Source: Akkermansiaceae bacterium (lineage in GTDB: Bacteria > Verrucomicrobiota > Verrucomicrobiia > Verrucomicrobiales > Akkermansiaceae). From it: DNA of 51,974 nucleotides. Location of the stretch: positions 1 through 51,974 of the forward strand of contig JALOTY010000026.1 in the NCBI GenBank assembly GCA_025457665.1. The letters run 5' to 3'. A program made the position numbers and the translations under genes. Below, piece after piece: positions 45,500-51,974 of the stretch; positions within the stretch are counted from its first letter, which is position 1, and the number at the start of each line of letters is the position of its first letter. The notes under the pieces were generated by a model, which saw only the letters and a program-made list of their open reading frames with translations, was not told the origin of the DNA and did no database searches.

Positions 45500-45855
45500 C
45501 AGGCTTCCTGATTGAGGCGGATGGCCTGTTCGATTTCATCGTGATGGCTTTCAACGTATTGCCAGGCGGCCTCAAGGTCGAAGACGCTCAAACCGGGATA
45601 GTCCTTGAGGAGATCAAGGTCACCCACGCCCGCACGACGCGCCTTTTCGAGCATCCAAACCGCGATCCGGGTCATGCCGACACAAGCCTCGCCACCACAA
45701 ATGCCCGGCGTGCGCTGGATTCTGCCGGACGAACCGGGAATCGCGACGGCCCCTGCCCGCGCTTTCACGAACAGGACGAAATCGAGAACCTCCGCCTGGA
45801 CAGGTTCAGGCGCGCCCTCGATCTCGCTGACGATGCGCTCGGTGAGCGTGGACAT
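45499..45855 (-). CDS. DUF433-type antitoxin
   Basis: 118 residues. The N-terminal part (ERIVSEIEGAPEPVQAEVLDFVLFVKAR) resembles DUF2281. The C-terminal part is a clear DUF433 domain: RTPGICGGEACVGMTRI, VGDLDLLKDYPGLSVFDLEAAWQY. DUF433 proteins act as antitoxins to DUF5615 PIN-like toxins. Its stop overlaps an ATG beginning a toxin-like sequence that is broken after 17 codons, so the antitoxin now seems orphaned. It lies just inside the right part of the island. Confidence 0.85.
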   Translation of the reverse strand: MSTLTERIVSEIEGAPEPVQAEVLDFVLFVKARAGAVAIPGSSGRIQRTPGICGGEACVGMTRIAVWMLEKARRAGVGDLDLLKDYPGLSVFDLEAAWQYVESHHDEIEQAIRLNQEA

Positions 45856-46108
45856 GGCGGGAGATTAGCGGGATTTCCGGGCGAAGCAAGGTTGGACCGA
45901 TCGGCCATAGCGCCTGGAACCTAGCCCCCTTCCTCGACCTGATACGCCACAGGCCACCCGAAGCATCTTGGCGATTCCGATGGAATCGCGGCCTTCACCT
46001 TGCACATCGATCTATGGGGCTCCCGGTCTCCGGGGCGACGATTTCCGCATTCGAGGTGCCAGGCTCTGCTGCCTTGCCAAGACGGCTGGCCGGGGGTAGT
46101 TTGACTGT
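45856..46108. other. Intergenic stretch inside the island
   Basis: About 250 bases between the antitoxin start and the small gene at 46109. No clear gene. A promoter for the antitoxin is expected near 45860-45910 on the minus strand but no good boxes were chosen. Confidence 0.35.
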
Positions 46109-46309
46109 ATGGCGGATGAGTCATCCAAATCGAAGAAGTCGTTTGAGGAGAACCCTCTTGCAAAGGCGATCTTGGAGGAAGGGTTGAAGATTCAAGATCG
46201 TTTTTCTGCAGAACCGGTTTATGCCAGAACCGGCAAGGGCTTTCTCAAAAGCGTGGGAGTGGAGGAAATCGCCGAGGCAAAAAACTCGAGTGAGAAGCGC
46301 CAGCCATGA
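46109..46309 (+). CDS. Small hypothetical protein
   Basis: 66 residues, charged (SKSKKSFEENPLAKAILEEGLKI). A GGGGG stretch lies about 10 bases before the ATG and could act as ribosome-binding site. The stop overlaps the ATG at 46306 (ATGA). The size and charge resemble antitoxins, but no family match is seen. It sits just inside the right repeat of the island. Confidence 0.45.
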   Translation: MADESSKSKKSFEENPLAKAILEEGLKIQDRFSAEPVYARTGKGFLKSVGVEEIAEAKNSSEKRQP

Positions 46310-46360
46310 TCCTCAAAGCCTGGTTGGCTGAAATCCCATGGGACATGGTGATCTGGCAGA

Positions 46361-46612
46361 ATGCGCAGCTCTGCAACTCCAAGCATGCCCATCACGGCCC
46401 GACATCGGATGGCCATGAGGCTTGCTCCGTTCACCAACTACAACGGCAACACTTTTGCCGCCATCGCCCGGGCAGTGATCGAAACGCTGGACTTGGCTCC
46501 AACCGTTTCTGCGGCAGGCCGCAGTCTCGCCGGACACATCGTGGCAGGCGTGGCGAGCGAGGAAGAGGTCGAGGCATTCCGCAAGTTTTGCGAGGGCTTG
46601 AATGATCGGTGA
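46361..46612 (+). CDS. Small hypothetical protein, possibly frameshifted
   Basis: 83 residues from ATG 46361; starts at 46409 or 46415 are equally possible. The region from APFTNYNGNTFAAIARAV to the end (VASEEEVEAFRKFCEGLNDR) looks like a genuine folded domain. In another frame, ATG 46306 opens a convincing stretch for about 30 residues (ILKAWLAEIPWDMVIWQNAQ) and then becomes low-complexity exactly where this frame becomes convincing. A single frameshift may therefore have broken one gene. Confidence 0.4.
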   Translation: MRSSATPSMPITARHRMAMRLAPFTNYNGNTFAAIARAVIETLDLAPTVSAAGRSLAGHIVAGVASEEEVEAFRKFCEGLNDR

Positions 46613-46656
46613 TCAGCCCTGCGCCCGACCATCCACCACCTAGCATCGGCTGTTCC

Positions 46657-46707
46657 TTCCGTGTTTTCCGCGTATTCCGTGGTTCCTTCTTCAGGAGCGA
46701 GTAGCAG
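46657..46707 (+). repeat. Right direct repeat flanking the island
   Basis: Same orientation as the copy at 35189, 30 of the first 30 bases identical. It ends with TTCTTCAGGAGCGAGTAGCAG, which differs from the left copy at three positions. The tandem repeat array begins about 30 bases later. Confidence 0.85.
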
Positions 46708-46735
46708 GTAGCAAGGAGCGGGAAACAGCCAGAGG

Positions 46736-46893
46736 GAAGACACAAGAGTTCAAGACACAAGACACAAGACCGGAGGAACAGCCGGGAGAAGACACAAGAC
46801 TGCAAGACGCAAGACACAAGATCGGAGAGAACAGCCGGGAGAAGACACAAGACTTCAAGACACAAGACACAAGACCGGAGAGAACAGCCGGGG
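46736..46893 (+). repeat. Tandem repeat, three units of 52-53 bases
   Basis: Units start at 46736, 46788 and 46841. Each begins GAAGACACAAGA, continues with CAAGACACAAGACACAAGA-like words and ends in a GAACAGCCGGG block. Differences between units are few, so the array is recent. A partial unit (AAACAGCC) precedes it. The ACACAAGAC word itself is repeated within each unit. Confidence 0.92.
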
Positions 46894-46983
46894 CTTTGGG
46901 CGCAGAGCATCCTCCTATCCCATCCATCCTATCCATCCTGGTCCAAACTGCTTCAGGTCCGTGGAGGGGGCGGAAGCGTCTTT

Positions 46984-47060
46984 GCGGCGTTAGGGCGAGG
47001 GCTGTCGAAAAAGCGGATTGGACGAGGCTCCGGTTTTCCCCTAATCCGCCCTCGCGCCGC
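46984..47060 (+). promoter_or_regulatory. Strongly foldable leader of proS
   Basis: A continuous 3' arm at 47043-47060 is complementary in order to three 5' segments: GCGGCG (46984-46989) with CGCCGC (47055-47060), CGAGG (46996-47000) with CCTCG (47050-47054), and GCGGATT (47013-47019) with AATCCGC (47043-47049). The 5' side has bulges of 6 and 12 bases. It ends 29 bases before the start codon. There is no T-run after it. Confidence 0.5.
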
Positions 47061-47089
47061 CGCGCGATCCATCTCTTTCCCATCCCACC

Positions 47090-48607
47090 ATGTCCGCTCC
47101 CAAGACCGCCATCACCCCCACCCGTGCCGAAGATTTCCCGGAGTGGTATCAGCAAGTCATCAAGGCCGCCGATATGGCCGAGAATTCCGAAACCCGCGGC
47201 TGCATGGTCATCAAACCCTGGGGATACGGGATCTGGGAACTCATCCAGCAGCAGCTCGACCGTCGATTCAAGGAAACCGGCCACCAGAACGCCTATTTCC
47301 CCCTGCTCATCCCCCTCTCCTATCTGGAAAAAGAGGCTGAGCATGCCGAGGGCTTTGCCACGGAATGCGCGGTGGTGACGCACCATCGGCTCGAAGCCGT
47401 CAAGGACGAGGAAACCGGCAAGACCCGCATGATTCCCACCGGGGAACTCGCCGAGCCCTACGTCATCCGTCCGACCTCCGAAACGATCATTGGTGCGGCG
47501 TTTTCGCGCTGGGTGCAGTCGTATCGCGACCTGCCCTTGCTCATCAACCAGTGGGCCAACGTGATGCGCTGGGAAATGCGGCCCCGCCTTTTCCTCCGCA
47601 CCGCCGAATTCCTCTGGCAGGAGGGCCACACGGCCCACGAAACGAAGGATGAAGCGCTGGCGGAAACCCGCATGATCCATCGGCTCTACGAGGCCTTCCT
47701 GCGCGACCACCTGGCGATCCCGGTGATCCCCGGGGAGAAAACGGAGAACGAGCGTTTCCCGGGGGCGGACATGACCTTGACGGTGGAGGCCATGGTCCAG
47801 GACCGCAAGGCGATCCAAGCCGGCACCTCGCACTACCTCGGTCAGAATTTCTCCAAGGCGCAGGACATCTCCTTCACCGGTCGTGAAGGCCGGGTGGAAC
47901 ATGCCCACACGACTTCATGGGGCGTTTCCACCCGCATGATCGGCACGCTGGTCATGGCCCATGCCGATGACGATGGCCTCGTCCTGCCTCCGCGTGTGGC
48001 CACCCAACAGATCATCATCATTCCCGTGACTCCGAAGGAAGACTCGCGGCAGGCGGTGATCGATTCCTGCCACGCCCTTGCCACCACCCTCCGCGGTCAC
48101 CATTTCCATGGCGATCCGCTGCGCGTGCATGTGGACGACCGTGATCTCCAAGGGGGGCAGAAGAAATGGGAATGGGTCAAGAAGGGCGCGCCGATCCGCA
48201 TCGAGATCGGCCCGCGGGATGTGGAAGGCCGCAAGGTTTGCCTGAGCCGTCGCGACCGCTCTTCCAACGACAAGGAGTTCCTCGACAAGGAGGACTTCAT
48301 CCGCGATGCCGCCGAGATCCTTCAGGACATCCATGACACCTTGCTGCAGCGGGCCACGGAGTTTCGCGATGCCAACATCGTGCCGTGTTCCGATCTCGCG
48401 GATTTCGATGCGCATTGGGAAAAGGAAAACCCCGGCTGGCTTCTCACGCCGTGGGCGGCGACTCCCGAGGAGGAAGATACCTTGAGCAAAAAGCACAAGA
48501 TCACCATCCGCTGCCTCCCGCTCGATCAACAGGACGGCCCCGAAGCCCCCTGCATCCTCACCGGCAAGCCCACCCGTCAACGTGCCATCTGGGGGCGGAG
48601 CTACTAA
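47090..48607 (+). CDS. proS: Prolyl-tRNA synthetase (archaeal/eukaryotic type)
   Basis: 505 residues. Class II synthetase charging tRNA-Pro. Class II motifs are clear: RPTSETI and NQWANVMRWEMRPRLFLRTAEFLWQEGHTAH (motif 2), and HTTSWGVSTRMIG (motif 3). The anticodon-binding domain follows (IIIIPVTPKED...), then the C-terminal zinc-type extension ending GRSY. There is no bacterial editing insertion; length and ending place it in the eukaryote/archaea-like ProS group found in many bacteria. ATG 47090 follows the folded leader. Confidence 0.95.
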   Translation: MSAPKTAITPTRAEDFPEWYQQVIKAADMAENSETRGCMVIKPWGYGIWELIQQQLDRRFKETGHQNAYFPLLIPLSYLEKEAEHAEGFATECAVVTHHRLEAVKDEETGKTRMIPTGELAEPYVIRPTSETIIGAAFSRWVQSYRDLPLLINQWANVMRWEMRPRLFLRTAEFLWQEGHTAHETKDEALAETRMIHRLYEAFLRDHLAIPVIPGEKTENERFPGADMTLTVEAMVQDRKAIQAGTSHYLGQNFSKAQDISFTGREGRVEHAHTTSWGVSTRMIGTLVMAHADDDGLVLPPRVATQQIIIIPVTPKEDSRQAVIDSCHALATTLRGHHFHGDPLRVHVDDRDLQGGQKKWEWVKKGAPIRIEIGPRDVEGRKVCLSRRDRSSNDKEFLDKEDFIRDAAEILQDIHDTLLQRATEFRDANIVPCSDLADFDAHWEKENPGWLLTPWAATPEEEDTLSKKHKITIRCLPLDQQDGPEAPCILTGKPTRQRAIWGRSY

Positions 48608-48647
48608 GGATATCGTAGCTCATCGGAGCGAAAGCCAAACTCTTTCA

Positions 48648-48681
48648 GGGCAAGGGTCGGTGAACGGCTCTTGCCCGTTTT
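48648..48681 (+). terminator. Intrinsic terminator of proS
   Basis: GGGCAAG (48648-48654) pairs with CTTGCCC (48670-48676), followed by GTTTTG. The T-run is short, so efficiency is uncertain. Confidence 0.6.
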
Positions 48682-48797
48682 GCGTCAGTTTCCCTGTTTT
48701 TCCGGCAAATCCGACCCTCCCGAAAACTTTTACATTGCGCGACAAAGCTAAGCTTGGTTCACTTTGCCCGCCAAAGCAACTTTCACCCCATCGATCC

Positions 48798-49532
48798 ATG
48801 TCACTGATCCGCCTGATTGTTTTGGGACTCACGCTGGTGGGTTCCGTGTCTGCTGATTCTCCCATTGAACTCGCCGCCGACCCCGTGGAAACCTTGCACT
48901 CGATGGCGCTGGAGCGCGGCCGGATCGAGGCGAATCTGGAGTTCCTGAAAGGCGGCCAGGAGGAGATTTCCGCCCTGCAATTCCCGGATCTCCTGGTCGG
49001 GCCGCAAGGCGACTACCTCGAAGCGCAGCGTGCACTTCAGGTGCTCCAATTGGCGGGGCTGGGTCCCAAGCACCCCAAAGTGATCGAGCAGGAAAAAATC
49101 GTGGCCGAGCGCAAGGCGCGGCTCGATGAAACCGTCGATCGTTTCCGTCGCGACTTGCAGCTCCAACTTCAGCGCGTGATCGAAGACGAGCGTGCGTTGC
49201 GGGAGAGCATGGAAAATACTACGGAAATCGTAGTTCCTACTACCGACTCGGAAACGGTCGCCCGCCTCAATCAAGCCGAAGCGGAATACGCCAAGGCGAG
49301 GAAGGATCTGGATGAACTTCGCATTCAATTGATCGCTGAATCGATGAATAGCCATCGGGAAGAGTCGGTCATCGTCCACGCGGAGGCCGAGGACAGGACC
49401 GGATTTTCCTGGTTTCAAGCAGCCTTGATCAGTGGTGGCAGCGGTCTGATCGTGCTCTTGTTGATGGGCCTCATCGCCTTCTGCCGAAAGACGAAACCGG
49501 CCCTCGCCCCACCGCAGGAACCTCAGGTCTGA
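48798..49532 (+). CDS. Coiled-coil membrane protein with GNVR-like segment
   Basis: 244 residues. A signal peptide (LIRLIVLGLTLVGSVSA) is followed by a long coiled coil (about 30-195) and a C-terminal transmembrane helix (about 207-232, WFQAALISGGSGLIVLLLMGLIAF). Within the coil, GLGPKHPKVIEQEKIVAERKARLDETV matches the GNVR motif of Wzz/GumC chain-length regulators. It lacks the N-terminal membrane helix and kinase of those proteins, so it may be a detached periplasmic arm. ATG 48798 is chosen for the signal peptide. It converges with lpxD. Confidence 0.65.
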   Translation: MSLIRLIVLGLTLVGSVSADSPIELAADPVETLHSMALERGRIEANLEFLKGGQEEISALQFPDLLVGPQGDYLEAQRALQVLQLAGLGPKHPKVIEQEKIVAERKARLDETVDRFRRDLQLQLQRVIEDERALRESMENTTEIVVPTTDSETVARLNQAEAEYAKARKDLDELRIQLIAESMNSHREESVIVHAEAEDRTGFSWFQAALISGGSGLIVLLLMGLIAFCRKTKPALAPPQEPQV

Positions 49533-49547
49533 GCGGCGGTGGCTCAG
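49529..49547. terminator. Possible bidirectional hairpin between convergent genes
   Basis: CTGAGC (49529-49534) pairs with GCTCAG (49542-49547), between the stops of the coiled-coil protein and lpxD. No strong T-run follows on either side, so it is weak support for a terminator. Confidence 0.3.
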
Positions 49548-50569
49548 CCGTTTCCTTCCAGCTTTTTCACCCGCTTGAGCAGGTCGGGAAGCTTTCGCAT
49601 CGCGGCTTTTTGCCGTTGATAGTCCATCATCGGCTGGGCCGGGTGGTCGGCATACTTCAGCCCACCTTGGAGATTCACGGTCGCGCCGCAGCGTCCGGCG
49701 AGCATCGCTTGATCGCCGATGTGGATGTGCCCGGCGACGCCGGCCTGGGCGGCGATGACGACATAGCTGCCGGTGCTGGAACTGCCGGCCATGCCGCTTT
49801 GGGAGACGAGGAAATTGTGCTCGCCGACCCGGACGTTGTGGCCGATTTGGACGAGGTTGTCGATTTTCGTGCCGGCACCGATGACCGTGCGGCCGAAGCG
49901 GGCGCGATCGATGGTGGTGTTTGCGCCGATTTCCACATCGTCCTTCAGTTCGACGATGCCGATCTGGTCGATTTTCACGTGGCGACCTTGGACCGTTTCG
50001 TAGCCGAAGCCGTCGGAGCCGATGACCGCGCCGGGCTGGATGATCACTCGGTCGCCGAGGATGCATCTTTCGCGGATCGAGACATTCGCGTGAATGTGGC
50101 AATCCCGGCCGATCAGGACTTTTTCGCCGACGACGACATTCGGGCCGATTTCCGTTCCGTTGCCGATTTTCGCCCCGGCCATGATGACGGCCCCGGCGTG
50201 GATGCGGACTTGGGCGGGATCCAACTCTGCGGATTCATCGACACTCGCCCGGGGATGGACACCCGGGGAAAAGACCCGGGCGAGAGCGGCCGTGAAATGA
50301 CTCACCACCAGGCCGAAGGCGTAGGACGGATTTGCCACGGCGATGAGGGCCGTTTCCGGAGGGCCTTCCGTCACTCCTTCCGGCACCAGGACGGCGGCGG
50401 CCTTGGTGTGGAGAAACTGCTGGGCGTATTTCGGATTTCCCAAAAACGACAGCTCTCCGGGGCCTGCCTCATCGAGGGCCGCAATCCCGGAGATCAAAAG
50501 ATCGAGCTCGCCGCGCACGATGTTTCCATCGATGCGCCGGGCGAGCTCTTGGAGAGTCAGTTCCGTCAC
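49544..50569 (-). CDS. lpxD: UDP-3-O-acylglucosamine N-acyltransferase
   Basis: 341 residues. Third step of lipid A synthesis. The N-terminal uridine-binding domain (about 1-100: GIAALDEAGPGELSFLGNPKY) is followed by hexapeptide repeats forming a left-handed beta-helix (about 110-290), containing HNVRVGEHNFLVSQSGMAGSSSTG and HIHIGDQAML, the likely catalytic histidine region. A C-terminal helix (KLPDLLKRVKKLE) ends the protein. It lies nine bases after skp, a common pairing. Presence supports an LPS-bearing outer membrane. Confidence 0.95.
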   Translation of the reverse strand: MTELTLQELARRIDGNIVRGELDLLISGIAALDEAGPGELSFLGNPKYAQQFLHTKAAAVLVPEGVTEGPPETALIAVANPSYAFGLVVSHFTAALARVFSPGVHPRASVDESAELDPAQVRIHAGAVIMAGAKIGNGTEIGPNVVVGEKVLIGRDCHIHANVSIRERCILGDRVIIQPGAVIGSDGFGYETVQGRHVKIDQIGIVELKDDVEIGANTTIDRARFGRTVIGAGTKIDNLVQIGHNVRVGEHNFLVSQSGMAGSSSTGSYVVIAAQAGVAGHIHIGDQAMLAGRCGATVNLQGGLKYADHPAQPMMDYQRQKAAMRKLPDLLKRVKKLEGNG

Positions 50570-50578
50570 GGAAGCAGG

Positions 50579-51241
50579 TTATTCAGCTCCACCCTCGCCA
50601 GGAGCGGCAGGGGCCTCGGTAGGCGCTTCTTCCACGGGAGGCTCGACGGCGGCACCGCTATCGGCGGGAGCGTCCTTGTTGAGGTCTTCGAGGAGCACGG
50701 CGGTGATGTCCGTGGCGTCCTTGGTGTAGAGAAGGAAAGGAACCTGCGAAGTGCTGAGGCCGGACTTGTCGAAGACGTAGTCGTAGTCCTCTTTCTTCGC
50801 CTCTTCTTCCACCAGCTTGCGGATTTCCTCAAGGATCCCCTTCATGCGCTGGACCATTTTCTCGTTGAGAGCCTGATTCCGGCGCTGGAGGAACTCGCGG
50901 CGCTCGCGGTCGAGGGCGATGCCTTCGTTCTGCTTCATCGTCCAGTCGCGGTAAACTTCCTGTTTCTTGGAGTCGGCGATCGATGGGTCATCGAGCATCT
51001 TCCGCATGTTCTGCAGTTCGGTATCCAGCTCGCGGATGCGGGCGAGACGCTCGTTGTTTTCCTTCTGGATGCGGGCGCGCTCGACGTTGATCTGCTTCTG
51101 CGCCTCTTCGGTGCGGTGGTATTGCTTGAAAAGCTCCTGCATATCGACCGTGGCGATCTTCAGCTTCGCCTCTTGGGCGGCGGCAGTGCCAAGCAGGCCA
51201 AGGGCCAGGAGGAGGGGGGTGATTCGACGAATAATGCTCAT
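50579..51241 (-). CDS. skp: OmpH/Skp-family periplasmic chaperone
   Basis: 220 residues. A signal peptide (IRRITPLLLALGLLGTAAA) is followed by the family start, KIATVDMQELFKQYHRTEEAQKQ, and a long helical tentacle region (about 60-150). The C-terminal strand VFDKSGLSTSQVPFLLYTK closes the body. The alanine/proline/acidic tail (about 185-220) is an extension. It chaperones unfolded outer membrane proteins. ATG 51241 gives the signal peptide; a longer frame begins 11 codons earlier. It is followed by lpxD. Confidence 0.92.
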   Translation of the reverse strand: MSIIRRITPLLLALGLLGTAAAQEAKLKIATVDMQELFKQYHRTEEAQKQINVERARIQKENNERLARIRELDTELQNMRKMLDDPSIADSKKQEVYRDWTMKQNEGIALDRERREFLQRRNQALNEKMVQRMKGILEEIRKLVEEEAKKEDYDYVFDKSGLSTSQVPFLLYTKDATDITAVLLEDLNKDAPADSGAAVEPPVEEAPTEAPAAPGEGGAE

Positions 51242-51353
51242 GGAAATGTGGGGTTCCGCGGTGGGATCGGGCAAACCCTGAACGGAAAATCAGGGAACGT
51301 CAACGTCCGCGCCTGCCCTTGCCGAAATCCCCGGTCTCGGGAATGCTCGCGCC

Positions 51354-51974
51354 ATGCAAATCGTCTCCGGGCCAGCCGACCTCCGCATCCCGCGCCCTCG
51401 TCCGCTCGTCCTCGTCCCCACCATGGGTGCCCTGCATGAAGGCCACCTTTCCCTCATCCGCCTCGCCCGCCAGAGAGCCGGGGAAAAGGGCACGGTGGCC
51501 GTCTCGATTTTCGTCAACCCCATCCAGTTCGACCGCCCCGGCGACCTCGCCGCCTACCCCCGACCCCTCGAAACCGATCTTGATGCCTGCCAGCGCGAGG
51601 GCGTGGATCTGGTTTTCACTCCGGAAGCGGGATCGATGTATCACCCCGACCGCTCCGTGACGGTTTCGGAAAACGCCCTTTCCTCGACCCTCTGCGGGGC
51701 GACACGGCCGGGGCATTTCGATGGGGTTTGCACGGTGGTTTTGAAGCTCTTCCTGCTTTTCCAGCCCGACGCCGCGGTTTTCGGGGAAAAGGACTACCAG
51801 CAACTTGCCATCATCCGCCGCATGGTGCGCGACCTCGATGTCCCGCTGGAAATCCTGGCCGGCGCCACCTTGCGGGAAACCGATGGCCTCGCCCTCTCAT
51901 CGCGAAACGTCCGCCTCAGCCCCGCCCAGCGCGAAGATGCCCCCCGGATCCGCCGGGCCTTGCTTCATGCCGCC
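51354..51974 (+). CDS. panC: Pantothenate synthetase, 3' end cut by the window
   Basis: 207 codons visible, no stop before the window end. PanC joins pantoate and beta-alanine. Motifs are all in place: VPTMGALHEGHLSLI (HxGH nucleotide-binding), VNPIQF, LCGATRPGHFDGVCTVV, VFGEKDYQQLAIIRRMV and LSSRN (KMSKS equivalent). It is divergent from skp, about 110 bases away. ATG 51354 fits the family start. Confidence 0.96.
   Translation, partial: MQIVSGPADLRIPRPRPLVLVPTMGALHEGHLSLIRLARQRAGEKGTVAVSIFVNPIQFDRPGDLAAYPRPLETDLDACQREGVDLVFTPEAGSMYHPDRSVTVSENALSSTLCGATRPGHFDGVCTVVLKLFLLFQPDAAVFGEKDYQQLAIIRRMVRDLDVPLEILAGATLRETDGLALSSRNVRLSPAQREDAPRIRRALLHAA

Noticed and set aside
46306..46605. Full 99-codon plus-strand gene at 46306
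   Set aside because: Only the first 30 codons look coding; the rest is an Arg-rich shadow of the neighbouring frame.
46736..46893. CRISPR array
   Set aside because: Units are contiguous repeats without variable spacers and there are no cas genes.

Overview
The window looks like a chromosomal segment of a high-GC Verrucomicrobiota bacterium, probably close to Luteolibacter or Haloferula. This rests on gene content read by eye (TIGR03790 and DUF2851 family proteins, the archaeal/eukaryotic-type ProS, monomeric NADP isocitrate dehydrogenase, unusual pseudopilin genes, frequent ATGA start/stop overlaps, weak Shine-Dalgarno signals). No database search was run. The envelope is Gram-negative: BamA, Skp/OmpH, LpxD and a lipoprotein L,D-transpeptidase are all present.

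Layout. 0.4-8.5 kb: housekeeping and unknown genes (metallo-beta-lactamase-fold hydrolase, TIGR03790 protein, DUF2851 protein, DprA, SRAP/HMCES-like protein, a zinc-ribbon membrane protein, a coiled-coil zinc-ribbon protein). 8.5-16 kb: surface and secretion region, with a translationally coupled three-gene pseudopilin operon, then a three-gene operon of secreted unknown proteins behind a hairpin-rich leader, then a secreted possible double-psi-barrel protein. 16.3-25 kb: mutL, an IscA-type protein, rpsT, L,D-transpeptidase, a membrane glycosyltransferase and a coupled run of a secreted protein, a dehydrogenase and YgfZ. 25-35 kb: core genes bamA, tig-clpP-clpX, metallophosphoesterase-rlmB and icd.

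35.2-46.7 kb is an accessory island, bracketed by two direct copies of a roughly 51-base intergenic repeat (30 bases identical). It holds (i) a minus-strand operon of an OLD-like ATPase, a separate TOPRIM-like protein and a thioredoxin-like/WYL fusion; (ii) a gene broken by an in-frame stop; (iii) a four-gene operon led by an Eco57I-type adenine methyltransferase whose N-terminal nuclease segment seems to be missing, followed by a small protein, a DUF1232 protein and an unknown 457-residue protein; (iv) a DUF433 antitoxin whose partner toxin has decayed to a short stub. This is a defence-island composition, and the ATPase/TOPRIM/thioredoxin-WYL operon is the best candidate for an undescribed system.

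46.7-52 kb returns to core genes: a 53-base tandem repeat, a strongly foldable leader before proS, a GNVR-like coiled-coil membrane protein, skp-lpxD, and the start of panC, which is cut by the window end. Intrinsic terminators are visible after mutL, rpsT, bamA, clpP, icd and proS.
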